64,000 nt of DNA from Streptomyces sp. ICBB 8177 (GCF_003144095.1 NZ_NSKH01000003.1:382086-446085), one strand, 5' to 3'. Positions 44,984 through 55,869 are shown, counted from the stretch's first letter. Notes: generated from the letters alone by a model not told the origin. Translations and numbers: made by a program.

Positions 44984-45142
44984 TCGCGTTATCGCGCGGC
45001 CGGAGGATGACGCTGGGTGACCGGCCCGGCCGGGGGCGGGACGCCGGTGGGGGCGGGGCCGGGCGCGGGTTTCCGTGCGGTGCGGGGCGTACGGCAAGAT
45101 GGGTGTATCTGCCCATCCCCAGATCTGTCCGGACGGTTTCTC

Positions 45143-46807
<1,665 letters not shown>

Positions 46808-46814
46808 GGACGCG

Positions 46815-47276
46815 ATGGCACGCCACATCTACCGCTGCCCGCTGCGGTGGTCGGACATGGACGCCTTCGGCCACGTCAACAACGCCGTCTTCCTGCGGTA
46901 CCTGGAGGAGGCGCGCATCGACCTGACGTTCCGGCGGGCGCCCGGCGAGGGGCGCGGGTCGTTCGCGGGCGGCTCGGTGGTCGCCCGGCACGAGATCGAC
47001 TACCTGCGCCCGCTGGTGCACTCCTACGAGCCGGTGACCATCGAGACGTGGGTGACGCGGATGACCGCCGCGTCGGTGACCTACGCCTACGAGATCAAGG
47101 ACGCCGAGCAGGTGTACGTGCGGGCCAGGACGGTCGTCGTGCCCTACGACCTGACCGAGGGCCGGCCGCGCCGCCTCACGCCGGAGGAGCGGGAGTTCCT
47201 CGAGGGCTACCGGGACGACGAGTGCGCCGGGCCCGACAGCGGTGAGCGCGCGCCGGAGGAGGCCGTGGCGGTATGA
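46815..47276 (+). CDS. Acyl-CoA thioesterase, 4HBT hotdog family
   Basis: A 153-residue single-hotdog thioesterase of the YbgC/FadM type. The active-site motif RWSDMDAFGHVNNAVFLRYLEEARID carries the catalytic Asp and the HVNN turn, followed by VVARHEIDYLRPLVHSYEPVTIETWV. It follows ettA by seven bases and overlaps the next gene (ATGA), so the three form an operon. The acyl substrate is unknown. Confidence 0.9.
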   Translation: MARHIYRCPLRWSDMDAFGHVNNAVFLRYLEEARIDLTFRRAPGEGRGSFAGGSVVARHEIDYLRPLVHSYEPVTIETWVTRMTAASVTYAYEIKDAEQVYVRARTVVVPYDLTEGRPRRLTPEEREFLEGYRDDECAGPDSGERAPEEAVAV

Positions 47277-47977
47277 CCGTGCTCCGGCTGGCCGACGCCG
47301 GGGAGGCGGCGGACCTCGCCGCCTTCCTCGGCAGGCTGGTCCGCTGGGACAAGGCCGCGGTGGTGCGCCTGCGGGGGCCGGGGGCGACGCTCGCGGTCTT
47401 CGGGCGGCCACCGTTCGGCGAGGTGCTGGCCGTGCGGGCCTACGCGTTCGCCGGGCCCGGAGCGGTCGACGCGACCGTCTCCGCCGGTCAACTCCTGGAC
47501 GGCGTCGAGGAGTCGGCGGGCGCGGTGGCCGTTCCGCCCGGGGTGACCGGACCGTCGTGGGCCGGCTTGCTGCCGCCGCGCGGCGGCTGGCGCCGGGTCG
47601 CCGGCCTCGACCCCGAGGCGCTGCGCCAGCGGGCGCTTGAGGTTGTCGCGGAGTTCAGGACGCGCACCGAGGCGCTGGCGCCGCGGGAGCGGACACGCGC
47701 CGGACTGGACGCGCTGGCCGAGGAGATCTGGTCGCGCGGGTACGCGGGCACGCCGCTGCCGTTGCGGGCCGTGCACGCGGCGTACGCGCTGGGCCTGTTG
47801 CGCCCGGTGCGCGCCGCGGTCGCCGCCGGGGCCACGGGGGCCCAGGAGGCCGCCGGGCAGGACGAGGGGGTGGCGCTGTTCGCCTCGTGGCCGTGGCTGC
47901 GGCTGCGCACTGCGTACGGCTCGATCGTGGTGCGGGCGGGCGGGCCCGGCGTCGGTCTCACCGTCAGCCCGCTCTAG
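47273..47977 (+). CDS. Conserved hypothetical protein
   Basis: A 234-residue soluble protein with no recognised domain. The N-terminal half is beta-rich (AAVVRLRGPGATLAVFGRPPFGEVLAVRAYAF) and the C-terminal half is helical with an Ala-rich tract. A closing strand pair WLRLRTAYGSIVVRAGG completes it. I associate it with a conserved streptomycete gene next to ettA. The start codon overlaps the thioesterase stop (ATGA), so the two are translationally coupled. No function is proposed. Confidence 0.75.
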   Translation: MTVLRLADAGEAADLAAFLGRLVRWDKAAVVRLRGPGATLAVFGRPPFGEVLAVRAYAFAGPGAVDATVSAGQLLDGVEESAGAVAVPPGVTGPSWAGLLPPRGGWRRVAGLDPEALRQRALEVVAEFRTRTEALAPRERTRAGLDALAEEIWSRGYAGTPLPLRAVHAAYALGLLRPVRAAVAAGATGAQEAAGQDEGVALFASWPWLRLRTAYGSIVVRAGGPGVGLTVSPL

Positions 47978-47997
47978 CGGCAGGCCGCCGGGCGCCC

Positions 47998-48402
47998 TCA
48001 GTCCGCGGTGTTGATCATCGAGTTGGCGGCGTACACCAGGTAGTCCCACAACTGCCGCTCGTACTCGGGCGCGAGGTCCAGCTCGTCCACCGCGACCCGC
48101 ATGTGGCGCAGCCAGGCGTCGTGCGCCGCGCGGTCCACCCGGAACGGGACGTGGCGCATGCGCAGCCGGGGGTGGCCGCGGTTGTCGCTGTAGGTGCGCG
48201 GGCCGCCCCAGTACTGCATCAGGAAGAGCGTGAGGCGCTCCTCGGCGGGTCCGAGGTCCTCCTCCGGGTACATCGGCCGCAGCACCGGGTCCTGCGCGAC
48301 CCCCTCGTAGAAGCGGTGCACGAGCCGCCGGAAGACGGGCTCTCCGCCGACCGCCTCGAAGAACGTCTGCTGCTGCACCGTGCCGCGCGGGATCTCATTC
48401 AC
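47998..48402 (-). CDS. glbO: Group II truncated hemoglobin (trHbO)
   Basis: A 134-residue truncated globin with a two-over-two helical fold. Key residues are FFEAVGGEPVFRRLVHRFYEGVAQDPVLRPMYP (helices A-C), LFLMQYWGGPRTYSDNRGHPRLRMRHVPFRV with the proximal haem-ligand His in RMRHVPF, and WLRHMRVAVDELDL (G helix Trp). The tyrosines and tryptophan fit group II, proteins linked to oxygen or nitric-oxide chemistry. It stands alone between two rightward genes on the opposite strand. Confidence 0.92.
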   Translation of the reverse strand: MNEIPRGTVQQQTFFEAVGGEPVFRRLVHRFYEGVAQDPVLRPMYPEEDLGPAEERLTLFLMQYWGGPRTYSDNRGHPRLRMRHVPFRVDRAAHDAWLRHMRVAVDELDLAPEYERQLWDYLVYAANSMINTAD

Positions 48403-48472
48403 CCGTCCATGGTGTCAGACGAAGGCGTCCGGTGACTTGGGCCGCCGCTGGATCAGGCCGCACGATGGAGGG

Positions 48473-49618
48473 GTGAGGACCGATCGCTGGGCGCACACCG
48501 CCGACGCGCTGCGGACCCGGCTGGTGCGCCGGATCACCGACTCGGGGCGGCTGGCCGACCCGGCCTGGCGAGCGGCGTTCGAGGCGGTCCCGCGCCACCT
48601 GTTCGTGCCGTGCTACTTCCGCCCGCTGCCCGGCGGTGCCGGATACGACCGGCTCGCGGCGGACGACCCCGACGCGCGGCGCAGGACGCGCTGGCTGGCC
48701 GGGGCGTACGAGGACGCGCCGCTGGTGACGCGGGTGAGCGGGGGCAGGCTGGTCTCCTCCAGCAGTCAGCCGTCGCTGATGGCGATGATGCTGGAGGCGC
48801 TGGAGGTGCGAGAGGGGCACCGGGTGCTGGAGATCGGTGCGGGCACCGGCTACAACGCCGCGCTGCTCGCGCACCGCCTCGGGCCGGAGGCGGTCACCAC
48901 CGTGGACCTCGACCCGGAGATCACCGACGCCGCGCGCGAGCACCTGGCGGCGGCGGGCTTCGTCCCCCGCCCCGACGGCCCCGGCACGGTGGCCGTGGTG
49001 ACCGGCGACGGCGCGCTCGGCTGCCCCGAACGCGGCCCCTACGACCGGATCATCGCCACCTGCGAACTCGCCGCGGTCCCGGCGCCGTGGACCCGGCAGT
49101 GCGCGCCGGGCGGCGTGGTGCTCGCGCCGCTGGCGAGCGGACTGATCGCGCTGCGGGTGGCGGGGAGGGGGCGGGCGTGGGGCCGCTTCCTGGACACGCC
49201 CGCGTGCTTCGTGGCGCTGCGCGGGCCCGGTGCGCACGTGCCGCCGCCGGTCGTGCTCGGCGACGGCGAGCGGGTGCGGCGGACCGGGACGCCGCCCGCG
49301 GTGCTGGACGACGACTCCTTCCGCTTCCTGCTGACGCTGGCCGTGGGAGAGCTGGACGTCAACTGGGCCTACGGGGGCCGGGGCGTCGCGCTGAGCGCGG
49401 GCGACGGGGCGACCGCGCGGGCCGACCGGGACGGCACCGTCCACCTGGCCGGACCGTACGACCTGTGGACCGAGGTGGAGCGCTGCCACGCGCTGTGGCG
49501 GGAGGCCGGGATGCCGGGCCGGGAGCGGTTCGGGCTGACGGTGGAGGGGGACCGGCAGTGGGCGTGGCTGGACGACCCGGACGGCCCGCACACCTGGGAG
49601 CTGACCGGGCGCGGCTGA
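48473..49618 (+). CDS. Methyltransferase, protein-L-isoaspartate O-methyltransferase-like
   Basis: A 381-residue class I SAM methyltransferase. The N-terminal half resembles PCMT: AFEAVPRHLFVP, then SSSSQPSLMAMMLEALEVREGHRVLEIGAGTGYNAALLAHRLG, where VLEIGAGTGYNAALLA is the SAM motif I, and VTTVDLDPEITDAAREHL as motif II. The C-terminal 170 residues are an extra domain found in the longer actinobacterial members, some of which act in peptide modification. No peptide-cluster partner is near, so a repair or general role is as likely. The GTG follows GGAGGG almost directly, an unusually short spacing. Confidence 0.85.
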   Translation: MRTDRWAHTADALRTRLVRRITDSGRLADPAWRAAFEAVPRHLFVPCYFRPLPGGAGYDRLAADDPDARRRTRWLAGAYEDAPLVTRVSGGRLVSSSSQPSLMAMMLEALEVREGHRVLEIGAGTGYNAALLAHRLGPEAVTTVDLDPEITDAAREHLAAAGFVPRPDGPGTVAVVTGDGALGCPERGPYDRIIATCELAAVPAPWTRQCAPGGVVLAPLASGLIALRVAGRGRAWGRFLDTPACFVALRGPGAHVPPPVVLGDGERVRRTGTPPAVLDDDSFRFLLTLAVGELDVNWAYGGRGVALSAGDGATARADRDGTVHLAGPYDLWTEVERCHALWREAGMPGRERFGLTVEGDRQWAWLDDPDGPHTWELTGRG

Positions 49619-49774
49619 GTCCCGGCACGCCCCCGGATGCCGTAGGTCGCTCGTCCGAAATCCTTATTCTCTGTCCGTTGTGTGGAGATTTGAAGGGGAA
49701 ATGGCGCTTCGCGTCCGTACGCTCCGTCCGACCACCCTTGAGGTGGCCGCCACACGAGAGCAAGGGAACCGATC

Positions 49775-50227
49775 ATGCGCGCTGTTCGCTTCTTCGGCGT
49801 CGGCATCGCCGCCCTCGGCATCGCCGCGACCGCCGCCGCGCCGGTCGCGGCCGAGCCGGGCAGGCCCCAGGCCAACGTCTTCATCGCCCAGGTCCGCTAC
49901 CTCTCCCCGCCCGGCACCGGCGTCAACGGGGAGTACGTGAAGCTCACCAACGGCCACAACTACAACATCAACCTGGCGAACTGGACGCTCCACGAGCGTG
50001 TGCACAACCGCACCTACCGCCTTCCTTCGCACTGGCTGGGCCCCGACGACTCGGTGTGGATCTACTCCGGCCACGGCCGCAACGGCGGAGCCAACCTCTT
50101 CTGGGGCTCGAACACCACGGTCTGGGACAACAACGCCGACACCGCGACCGTCCGCAACGGCCGCAACACCACCATCGACACCTGCTCCTGGCGGACGAAG
50201 GGTCCGGGGTTCACCAACTGCCCGTAG
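49775..50227 (+). CDS. Secreted lamin-tail domain protein
   Basis: A 150-residue exported protein: signal peptide to about residue 27 (APVAA before EPGRPQANVF), then one lamin-tail immunoglobulin-like domain. Typical motifs are GEYVKLTNGHNYNINLANWTLHE (the 'new strand' edge), YRLPSHWLGPDDSVWIYSGHG, and a closing NTTVWDNNADTATVRNGRN. Two cysteines (CSWR and NCP) near the end could pair. In bacteria such domains are found on extracellular enzymes or alone; here it is alone, and its role is unknown. AAGGGA precedes the ATG. Confidence 0.9.
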   Translation: MRAVRFFGVGIAALGIAATAAAPVAAEPGRPQANVFIAQVRYLSPPGTGVNGEYVKLTNGHNYNINLANWTLHERVHNRTYRLPSHWLGPDDSVWIYSGHGRNGGANLFWGSNTTVWDNNADTATVRNGRNTTIDTCSWRTKGPGFTNCP

Positions 50228-50269
50228 CCGTTCGTGGGGAAGCGCCGCCGCGAGGGTGCCACGTGGAGG

Positions 50270-50292
50270 GGTGACCGGACCGGCCGGTCACC
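50270..50292. terminator. Bidirectional hairpin between convergent genes
   Basis: GGTGACCGG and CCGGTCACC form a perfect nine-base-pair stem with a five-base loop. It lies between the lamin-tail gene and the end of the PknG-type operon. Confidence 0.7.
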
Positions 50293-50322
50293 TCCGGCCG
50301 TGTCACTCCCGGCGTGCCCGCG

Positions 50323-51258
50323 TCAGTCGCGGCGCAGCGTGATCGTCGTCCAGGCGCCCACGTGCACGCGGTCGCCGTCGGCCAGGTCGACCGGCTGGTA
50401 GGGCGCGATGGGGTCGGCGGCGCCGTTGACCGTGGTGCCGTTGGTCGAACTCTGGTCCACCACCGACCAGCCGCCGTCCGGCCTGCGCACCAGCACCGCG
50501 TGCCGGTGCGAGACGCCCGGGTCCTCCGGCGGGCGCGACAGGTCGATCTCGGGGGCCTCGCCGGTGCTGTTGCGGCGCCGCCCGATCGCCACCTGCTGCC
50601 CGGTGAGGGCGACGCGCAGCTCGGGGGAGTAGGACGGGAAGTACAGGCCCTCGCCCTCCGGACCGCTGCGGGCCATCATCGCCGTGAAGTACGCGCGGTC
50701 GGGGGCCACCACCGCGGTCCAGGCCGGCGGCGCCGACGGCTCGGCCGCGGGGGCGGCGGGCTTGCGGCCCGCGCCGGGCGGCGGGAGCAGGAAGTCACCG
50801 TCGTCGGCGCCCTCGGCGGCGGAGGAGGTCGTGGCCGCCCGCGCCAGGCTCTCGCCGGTGATCGTGGCGTCCTCCGGGAGCGGTTCCGCGGTGCGGTTGG
50901 TCTGCGACGGCCGCGAGGTGGTCCGCTCGTACAGGGGAGAAAAGCCGCCGCCGGGGAAGGTCGCGCCCTGAAACCGCGGCGGGGGCGTCGTGGCGCCGGC
51001 CGCACCCGCGCTCGCCGCGCCCGCGTCGGGGAAGTGGTGGCTGCACTCCTCGCAGAACGCCGCCCGCTCCTCGCGCGGGGTGCCGCAGCGCGGGCAGGGC
51101 TCGGCGGCGGCCGGGGCGCCGGAGGGCGTCGGGTCGAGGACGGGCAGCGGCTCCGTGGGAGGCAGCGGTGCCGGGGTGGCCGCGCCGGGTATGGGCCGGC
51201 CGCACACCTCGCACCACTGGGCGTTCCGTGACGCGTGACCGCCAGGACAAGTCGCCAT
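50323..51258 (-). CDS. Zinc-ribbon and FHA domain protein
   Basis: A 311-residue protein. Two zinc ribbons come first (CPGGHASRNAQWCEVCGRPI and CPRCGTPREERAAFCEECSHHF), then a disordered Pro/Ala-rich stretch. A C-terminal FHA domain of about 100 residues has IGRRRNSTGEAPEIDLSRPPEDPGVSHRHAVL (GR and SxxH motifs) and SSTNGTTVNG. FHA domains bind phosphothreonine peptides. It is the last gene of the kinase/phosphatase operon and is the natural phospho-dependent effector, comparable in position to GarA-type FHA partners of PknG in mycobacteria. That partnership is inferred. Confidence 0.9.
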   Translation of the reverse strand: MATCPGGHASRNAQWCEVCGRPIPGAATPAPLPPTEPLPVLDPTPSGAPAAAEPCPRCGTPREERAAFCEECSHHFPDAGAASAGAAGATTPPPRFQGATFPGGGFSPLYERTTSRPSQTNRTAEPLPEDATITGESLARAATTSSAAEGADDGDFLLPPPGAGRKPAAPAAEPSAPPAWTAVVAPDRAYFTAMMARSGPEGEGLYFPSYSPELRVALTGQQVAIGRRRNSTGEAPEIDLSRPPEDPGVSHRHAVLVRRPDGGWSVVDQSSTNGTTVNGAADPIAPYQPVDLADGDRVHVGAWTTITLRRD

Positions 51259-51304
51259 GTCGATGTATCCCCTCCGGACGCGCGGGCGGGCTCCCGCCGC
51301 CCAC

Positions 51305-51916
51305 CTACTTCCTGACGCGGACCGTCACGACCGACCGCGTCGGCGCGCCCGGCCCGCCGGTGTCCGCGACCTCGCGCCTCAGTCGCACAGTACCGTCCGC
51401 CGCTCGGCCCTCGTCACCCCCGCCGTCCACCGTGGCCGGCGGCTTCGCGGTCCGCTCCGCGTCTGGCCGGGCCCCGGCCCACACCGCCCGCACCAGCGCC
51501 TGGCACAGGACGTGCGGCGTGCCGTCAGGATCGGGCGACGGCGCCAGCAGCGACAGGCGGGCCGCCAGCATCTCCTGCCCCGCTCCGGCGGGCGGCACCC
51601 GCACCTGGAGGTCGTAGGCCCTGGCCCCGGAGTCCCAGCGGCCGAGCGGGTAGTCGCCGGTGCGCGGCCCGGTCTCCTCGCGGCGGCCGGTCAGGTCGTC
51701 GGGCACGGGCGCCACTTGGCGCAGCCACCGCACCCGCGCGCCGCGCGGCGTCCACAACCGCAGCGCGAGACCGCCGAGCCCGGGCCCGTCGCCTCCCTCG
51801 TCGCGTGACGACACCGTCACGACCGCGTGGACGTCCCCGCCGCCCTCCGGCAGGTACGCGTCCTGCCGGACCTCCGCGGTGAAACGCGGAGTCTCCGCTT
51901 CGGCACGGCCGTTCAT
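51305..51916 (-). CDS. VWA-protein relative lacking the VWA domain
   Basis: A 203-residue protein. Its first 40 residues (TPRFTAEVRQDAYLPEGGGDVHAVVTVSS) resemble the start of a streptomycete VWA-domain protein family. Its residues about 50-150 (LALRLWTPRGARVRWLRQVAPVPDDLTGRRE, GDYPLGRWDSGARAYDLQVRVPPAGAGQEMLAARLSLLAP) resemble the part that follows the VWA domain. Nothing between them is a VWA fold: there is no DxSxS metal site and only a short Gly/Asp-rich joint (SSRDEGGDGPGLGG). A further helical segment before the C-terminal VRLRREVADTG is also missing. The frame is intact, so it is probably expressed. The comparison rests on memory of the family. Confidence 0.7.
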   Translation of the reverse strand: MNGRAEAETPRFTAEVRQDAYLPEGGGDVHAVVTVSSRDEGGDGPGLGGLALRLWTPRGARVRWLRQVAPVPDDLTGRREETGPRTGDYPLGRWDSGARAYDLQVRVPPAGAGQEMLAARLSLLAPSPDPDGTPHVLCQALVRAVWAGARPDAERTAKPPATVDGGGDEGRAADGTVRLRREVADTGGPGAPTRSVVTVRVRK

Positions 51917-52002
51917 CCGTCAAGCACTCCCCCCGGAGAGGACGGGCGCCCCCGCCCGTCCGCCCGTGCGCGCCGCCTGCACCCCCGCATCCCTCGCGTC
52001 CT

Positions 52003-53343
52003 CTAGACCCGCGCGGGGAAGGGCACCACCGCGACCGTTATGTTGTCGTGCCCGCCGCCGTCGAGTGCCACGCCGACCAGGGCCTGGGCGGCCCGCAGCG
52101 GACGGGCGCGGGCGTCCGCCGGGACGACGGCCGCCAACTCGGCGGCGGACTCCGCGTAGTTCCACAGTCCGTCGCTGCACACCACGACCACGCCCGGCAG
52201 GTCCGGCTGGAACGAGGCGGTGTGCGGGTCGAGTTCGACCGCGTCGGCGCCGAGCCAGCCGGTGATGGCGTGCGCCCGGGGGTCCGCGTACGCCTCTTCC
52301 TGCGACATCAGCCCGGCCTCGACCATCCTGGCCGCCCACGAGTCGTCCTCGGTGAGCCGCGACGGGCGCTCGCCGATACGGTCGTCCGGGATCCAGTACG
52401 CGCGGCTGTCGCCGATCCAGCCCACCGTCAGCAGGTCGCCGGTGACGACAGCGCTGACGCAGGTGCAGGCCGGGGCGTTGTGGTGCGGGTCGTCGCGGGT
52501 CTCCGGGTCGGCCAGGGCGTTGACCGCCTCCGCCGCGCTCAGCAGCGCGTCGCGCATCGCGGTGCCCGGGTCGCCGCCCGCGGCCAGCGCGATCCGCAGC
52601 GACGCCTCGGCCGCCTCGCAGGCCGCGGCGGACGCCTCGTCGGGCCGGGTCGCCGAGGACACGCCGTCGCAGACGACCGCGATCACGGCGGGGGCGCCGT
52701 CCGGCAGGTCGGTGCGCGAGACGGCGAAGGCGTCCTCGTTGCGGTGGTGCCGCAGGCCCCGGTCGGTCACCGCGGCGACCTCGGCCAACTCCCGCTCCAC
52801 GTGATCGCGTTCCTTGGGCTGGACGTGGCCGCAGCGGCGGCAGACGCCGTCCTCGCCCACACCCGGCCCGCCGCCGGAATCGTCCGCGCCGCACGCCACG
52901 CAGGCGTCCGGCGCGCCGGCCTCCGTCATCAGCAACTCCTGTCGCGGGTCGGCGGCGCCGGGACGCGGCTGCGGAACGGCGGACGCCGGTTGTCGCGGCG
53001 CCGCCGCCGCGACGGGGGGCACCGGGGGCTCCGCGGGCGGTCGCGGCCCGCGCGCGCCGGCACTCTGCGCCGGGGGCGCGAGCCCGTAGTCACCGGAGTG
53101 CGCGTCGTCCTCGCCGACGGCCCCGGCCCCGGCCCCGGCCCCGGCCCCGGCCGCGCCGCCGTCGGACGCCGTGCCGTCGGACGGCGCCGTGGCGGGCGCC
53201 TGCTGCTGGCGCGGGATCTCCTGACCGGACGCGGGCGCCGCCCCCTGGGGGGAGGCGGCGAGCGCCGTACCGCAGTTGCCGCAGAACCTGTCCTCGGGTT
53301 CGAGGTGTTCCGCGCAGGAGGGGCAGACGGTCATTTGCGGCAT
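52003..53343 (-). CDS. PP2C-type serine/threonine phosphatase with zinc ribbons
   Basis: A 446-residue phosphatase. Zinc ribbon CPSCAEHLEPEDRFCGNCGTAL comes first, then a Pro/Ala-rich linker, a second ribbon (CVACGADD...CRRCGHVQ), and a PP2C domain with RNEDAFAV, VVCDGVSSATRPDEAS, WIGDSRAYWI, VVVCSDGLWNYAE and GGHDNITVAVVPF. All metal-binding aspartates are present. It is three bases after the kinase stop, so it is the partner that reverses that kinase. A second ATG three codons in is an alternative start. The GC-rich linker encodes Gly-Ala repeats from 53117 to 53155. Confidence 0.93.
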   Translation of the reverse strand: MPQMTVCPSCAEHLEPEDRFCGNCGTALAASPQGAAPASGQEIPRQQQAPATAPSDGTASDGGAAGAGAGAGAGAVGEDDAHSGDYGLAPPAQSAGARGPRPPAEPPVPPVAAAAPRQPASAVPQPRPGAADPRQELLMTEAGAPDACVACGADDSGGGPGVGEDGVCRRCGHVQPKERDHVERELAEVAAVTDRGLRHHRNEDAFAVSRTDLPDGAPAVIAVVCDGVSSATRPDEASAAACEAAEASLRIALAAGGDPGTAMRDALLSAAEAVNALADPETRDDPHHNAPACTCVSAVVTGDLLTVGWIGDSRAYWIPDDRIGERPSRLTEDDSWAARMVEAGLMSQEEAYADPRAHAITGWLGADAVELDPHTASFQPDLPGVVVVCSDGLWNYAESAAELAAVVPADARARPLRAAQALVGVALDGGGHDNITVAVVPFPARV

Positions 53344-53346
53344 CGG

Positions 53347-55869
53347 TCACACCCACGTCCGGGGGCGGAAGCGGTTGGCCGCCTCCACCAGGTTGATCCT
53401 GTCCTCACCCCGCTGAGCGAGCCGGGCGAGCGTGCGATACGAGCGCTCCAGGCCGAAGCGCAGATCGCGTTCCTCCACGGCGTCCCCCAGCAGGGCGGTC
53501 CGCGGAACGGTACCGGGCGGCGCGCCGTCGCGTCCGGCCAGCACCCAGTCCAGGGCGCTGCCCAGCAACTCCGCCCGCAACGTCTCCCGCCGTACCGCGT
53601 CGATTCCCAAACGTCCGAGTTGCTCGATACGTTCCGCCGCGCTCAGCAGATCCGGCAGCAACGGCTCCCGGGGCGAGCGGGCGCGCAGCCGGGCCCGGAC
53701 GGAGGCGGCGCACGCGGCCGCGTGGTGGACGGAGGACTCAGGCACCGACTCCAGCGCGGCCACCGCGCCCCGCCGGTCGCCCGCCGCCAGCCGCACCCGG
53801 GCGAGTCCGAAGGCGGCGCTGACGTAGCCGCGGTCGGTCGTCCACACCAGGTCGTAGTACTCGGCCGCGTTGTCCGCCTGGCCCAGCGCCTCCGCGCAGA
53901 CCGCCAGCGCCAGCTTCGGCGCGGTCTCGCCGGGGAACGCGTCGTAGACCGCGTCGAAGGCGATCGCGGCGCTCGCGTGGTCGCGGGTCGCCAGCGACAC
54001 CAGGCCGCGGTACCACACCACCCGCCAGTCGTCGGGCCGTTCGGCCTCCAGCGCGGCCAGCGTCGCCGCGGTGCCCGCGTGGTCGTCCAGCTCCAGCAGG
54101 GCGCGCAGTTGGCGCAACCGCTTCTCCGGCGAGGTACCGGGGGAGGCGGCCAGCGCGGTCAGCGTCTCGGCGGGACCGGCGCCGGACAGCCCGGCCAGCA
54201 GGCCCGTTTCGGGGTCCTCCGGATCCGGGTAGGGGCGGGGCAGCGCGAGCGCGCAGGCGCGCGGGTCGAGTTCCGCGACGGTGCCGGGCGGCACGGCACC
54301 GGGTGGCGCGCCGAAGAGCGGTGCGGCACCGGGGGGCGCGGGGGCGGACGCCTCGTCGCCGTCCGACGTGCGCTGCGCCGGTACGGCCGTACGGCCGCCG
54401 AGACGGCGCCGGCGCGGCCTCCTCGCGCCGAGCGCCGAGTGGTTTCCCCGCAGCGGTCGTACCAGCTCGGTGTCAGGGACGCGCAGTTCCGGGCCGAACA
54501 GCACCGACAGCGCGGGCCGCGGCTGCCCGGTGTTCAGCGCGACGACCTCCCGCAGCACCCCGGTCAGCTGCTCGGCCATCTCCCGCGCCGACCCGAAGCG
54601 CCGCCGCGGATCGGGGTCGGTGGCGCGCACCAGCAGCCGGTAGAACGACTCGTAGCGGGAGAAGACCTCGATCTCGTCCGGCGGCGGCAGGCTGTCGGCG
54701 AAGACGCTGGAGTAGCCCTGGAAGTCGAAGGTCAGCACCGCGAGCGTGCGCGCCACGGTGTACAGGTCGGAGGCGACCGAGGGGCCGGCGCTCGCGACCT
54801 CGGGGGCCTGGTAGCCGATCGTGCCGTAGACGGGGCTGACCGCGTCGTCCATCCTGCGCACCGCGCCGAGGTCGATCAGCTTGAGCGTGCTGCCCTGCTG
54901 GATGGCGTTGTCGACCTTGAAGTCGCAGTACAGCAGCCCGCGTTCGTGCAGGTGGCCGATCGCGTCCAGCGCCTCGATGCCGTACGCGACGGCCTGTTCG
55001 ACCGGCAGCGGCTCGCGGTGTCCCGAGTCGTCCCGGCTCGCGGCGGCGATCTCCTTCAGCGACCGGCCGCCGACGTACTCCATGACGATGTACCCGTCGA
55101 GGCTGCCGGTGCGCGGGTCGAGGTGCTCGACGAAGTTGTAGATGCGCACGATGGTGGCGTGCTCGATCTCGGCGAGGAAGCGCCGTTCGGAGACCGCCGC
55201 CGCCAGCGCGTCCTTGTCGCCGGTGTCCAGCAGCCCCTTGAGCACCACCCAGCGGTCGCCGACCGCGTGGTCGAGGGCGAGGTAGATCCAGCCGAGGCCG
55301 CCGTGCGCGATGCACCCCGCGACCTCGTACTGCCCGCGCACCACGTCGCCCGGGCGCAACTTGGGCGTGAACGAGTAGGGGTGGCCGCAGCGCGTGCAGT
55401 AGCCCTCGGTGCGCCCGGGGCGCTCCCCGCGCGAGCGGCCGACCGGCGCGCCGCACGCGCTGTTGCCGCACCACCGCTTGCGCTCGGCCACCTGGGGGTC
55501 GGCCAGCACGGCCGCGCGCGGATCGCTCCTGGGCACCGGCGGCACGGTCACCAGACCGGCGCCCAGCTCACCGCGGCCCGAGGAGCCGCCGCGCGAGTGC
55601 GAACCGGAGCCGCGCACCGACACCGAACGCTCGCCGCCCGCGCCAAGGGACCGCGACAACCGCCCGGGGACCGACCGGCGCGAGGACGACGAACGCGACG
55701 GCCACGAGCCGCCCGACGAGGCGCTGTCACCGCGGACGGTGGGCTCCCCTTCGTCCATTTCGCCCGGGTCGCCGCCCGGGCCCGGCGCCAGGCCGCAGAC
55801 GTCGCAGTACGGCGTGGTGCCACCGACGTCCTCGAGACGCCCGTCGCAGCCCGGTCTGCCGCACCTCAT
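53347..55869 (-). CDS. pknG: PknG-like serine/threonine protein kinase
   Basis: An 840-residue kinase with the PknG layout. An N-terminal cysteine cluster (CGRPGCDGR, CDVCG) and Ser/Arg-rich tract lead to a rubredoxin-like ribbon (Cys134, Cys139, Cys158, Cys161). A kinase domain follows, with the nucleotide Lys211 (WVVLKGLL), catalytic Asp316 in CDFKVDN and the metal motif DLG at 333-335 instead of DFG. The C-terminal third is TPR helices. The HRD arginine is absent, as expected for PknG, which needs no activation-loop phosphorylation. In mycobacteria PknG is soluble and adjusts TCA flux through FHA protein GarA. The start overlaps the coiled-coil gene's stop (ATGA). Confidence 0.93.
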   Translation of the reverse strand: MRCGRPGCDGRLEDVGGTTPYCDVCGLAPGPGGDPGEMDEGEPTVRGDSASSGGSWPSRSSSSRRSVPGRLSRSLGAGGERSVSVRGSGSHSRGGSSGRGELGAGLVTVPPVPRSDPRAAVLADPQVAERKRWCGNSACGAPVGRSRGERPGRTEGYCTRCGHPYSFTPKLRPGDVVRGQYEVAGCIAHGGLGWIYLALDHAVGDRWVVLKGLLDTGDKDALAAAVSERRFLAEIEHATIVRIYNFVEHLDPRTGSLDGYIVMEYVGGRSLKEIAAASRDDSGHREPLPVEQAVAYGIEALDAIGHLHERGLLYCDFKVDNAIQQGSTLKLIDLGAVRRMDDAVSPVYGTIGYQAPEVASAGPSVASDLYTVARTLAVLTFDFQGYSSVFADSLPPPDEIEVFSRYESFYRLLVRATDPDPRRRFGSAREMAEQLTGVLREVVALNTGQPRPALSVLFGPELRVPDTELVRPLRGNHSALGARRPRRRRLGGRTAVPAQRTSDGDEASAPAPPGAAPLFGAPPGAVPPGTVAELDPRACALALPRPYPDPEDPETGLLAGLSGAGPAETLTALAASPGTSPEKRLRQLRALLELDDHAGTAATLAALEAERPDDWRVVWYRGLVSLATRDHASAAIAFDAVYDAFPGETAPKLALAVCAEALGQADNAAEYYDLVWTTDRGYVSAAFGLARVRLAAGDRRGAVAALESVPESSVHHAAACAASVRARLRARSPREPLLPDLLSAAERIEQLGRLGIDAVRRETLRAELLGSALDWVLAGRDGAPPGTVPRTALLGDAVEERDLRFGLERSYRTLARLAQRGEDRINLVEAANRFRPRTWV

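Noticed and set aside
48473..49618. Ribosomally made peptide cluster around the PCMT-like methyltransferase
   Set aside because: No precursor peptide, cyclase or leader-binding protein gene lies next to it.
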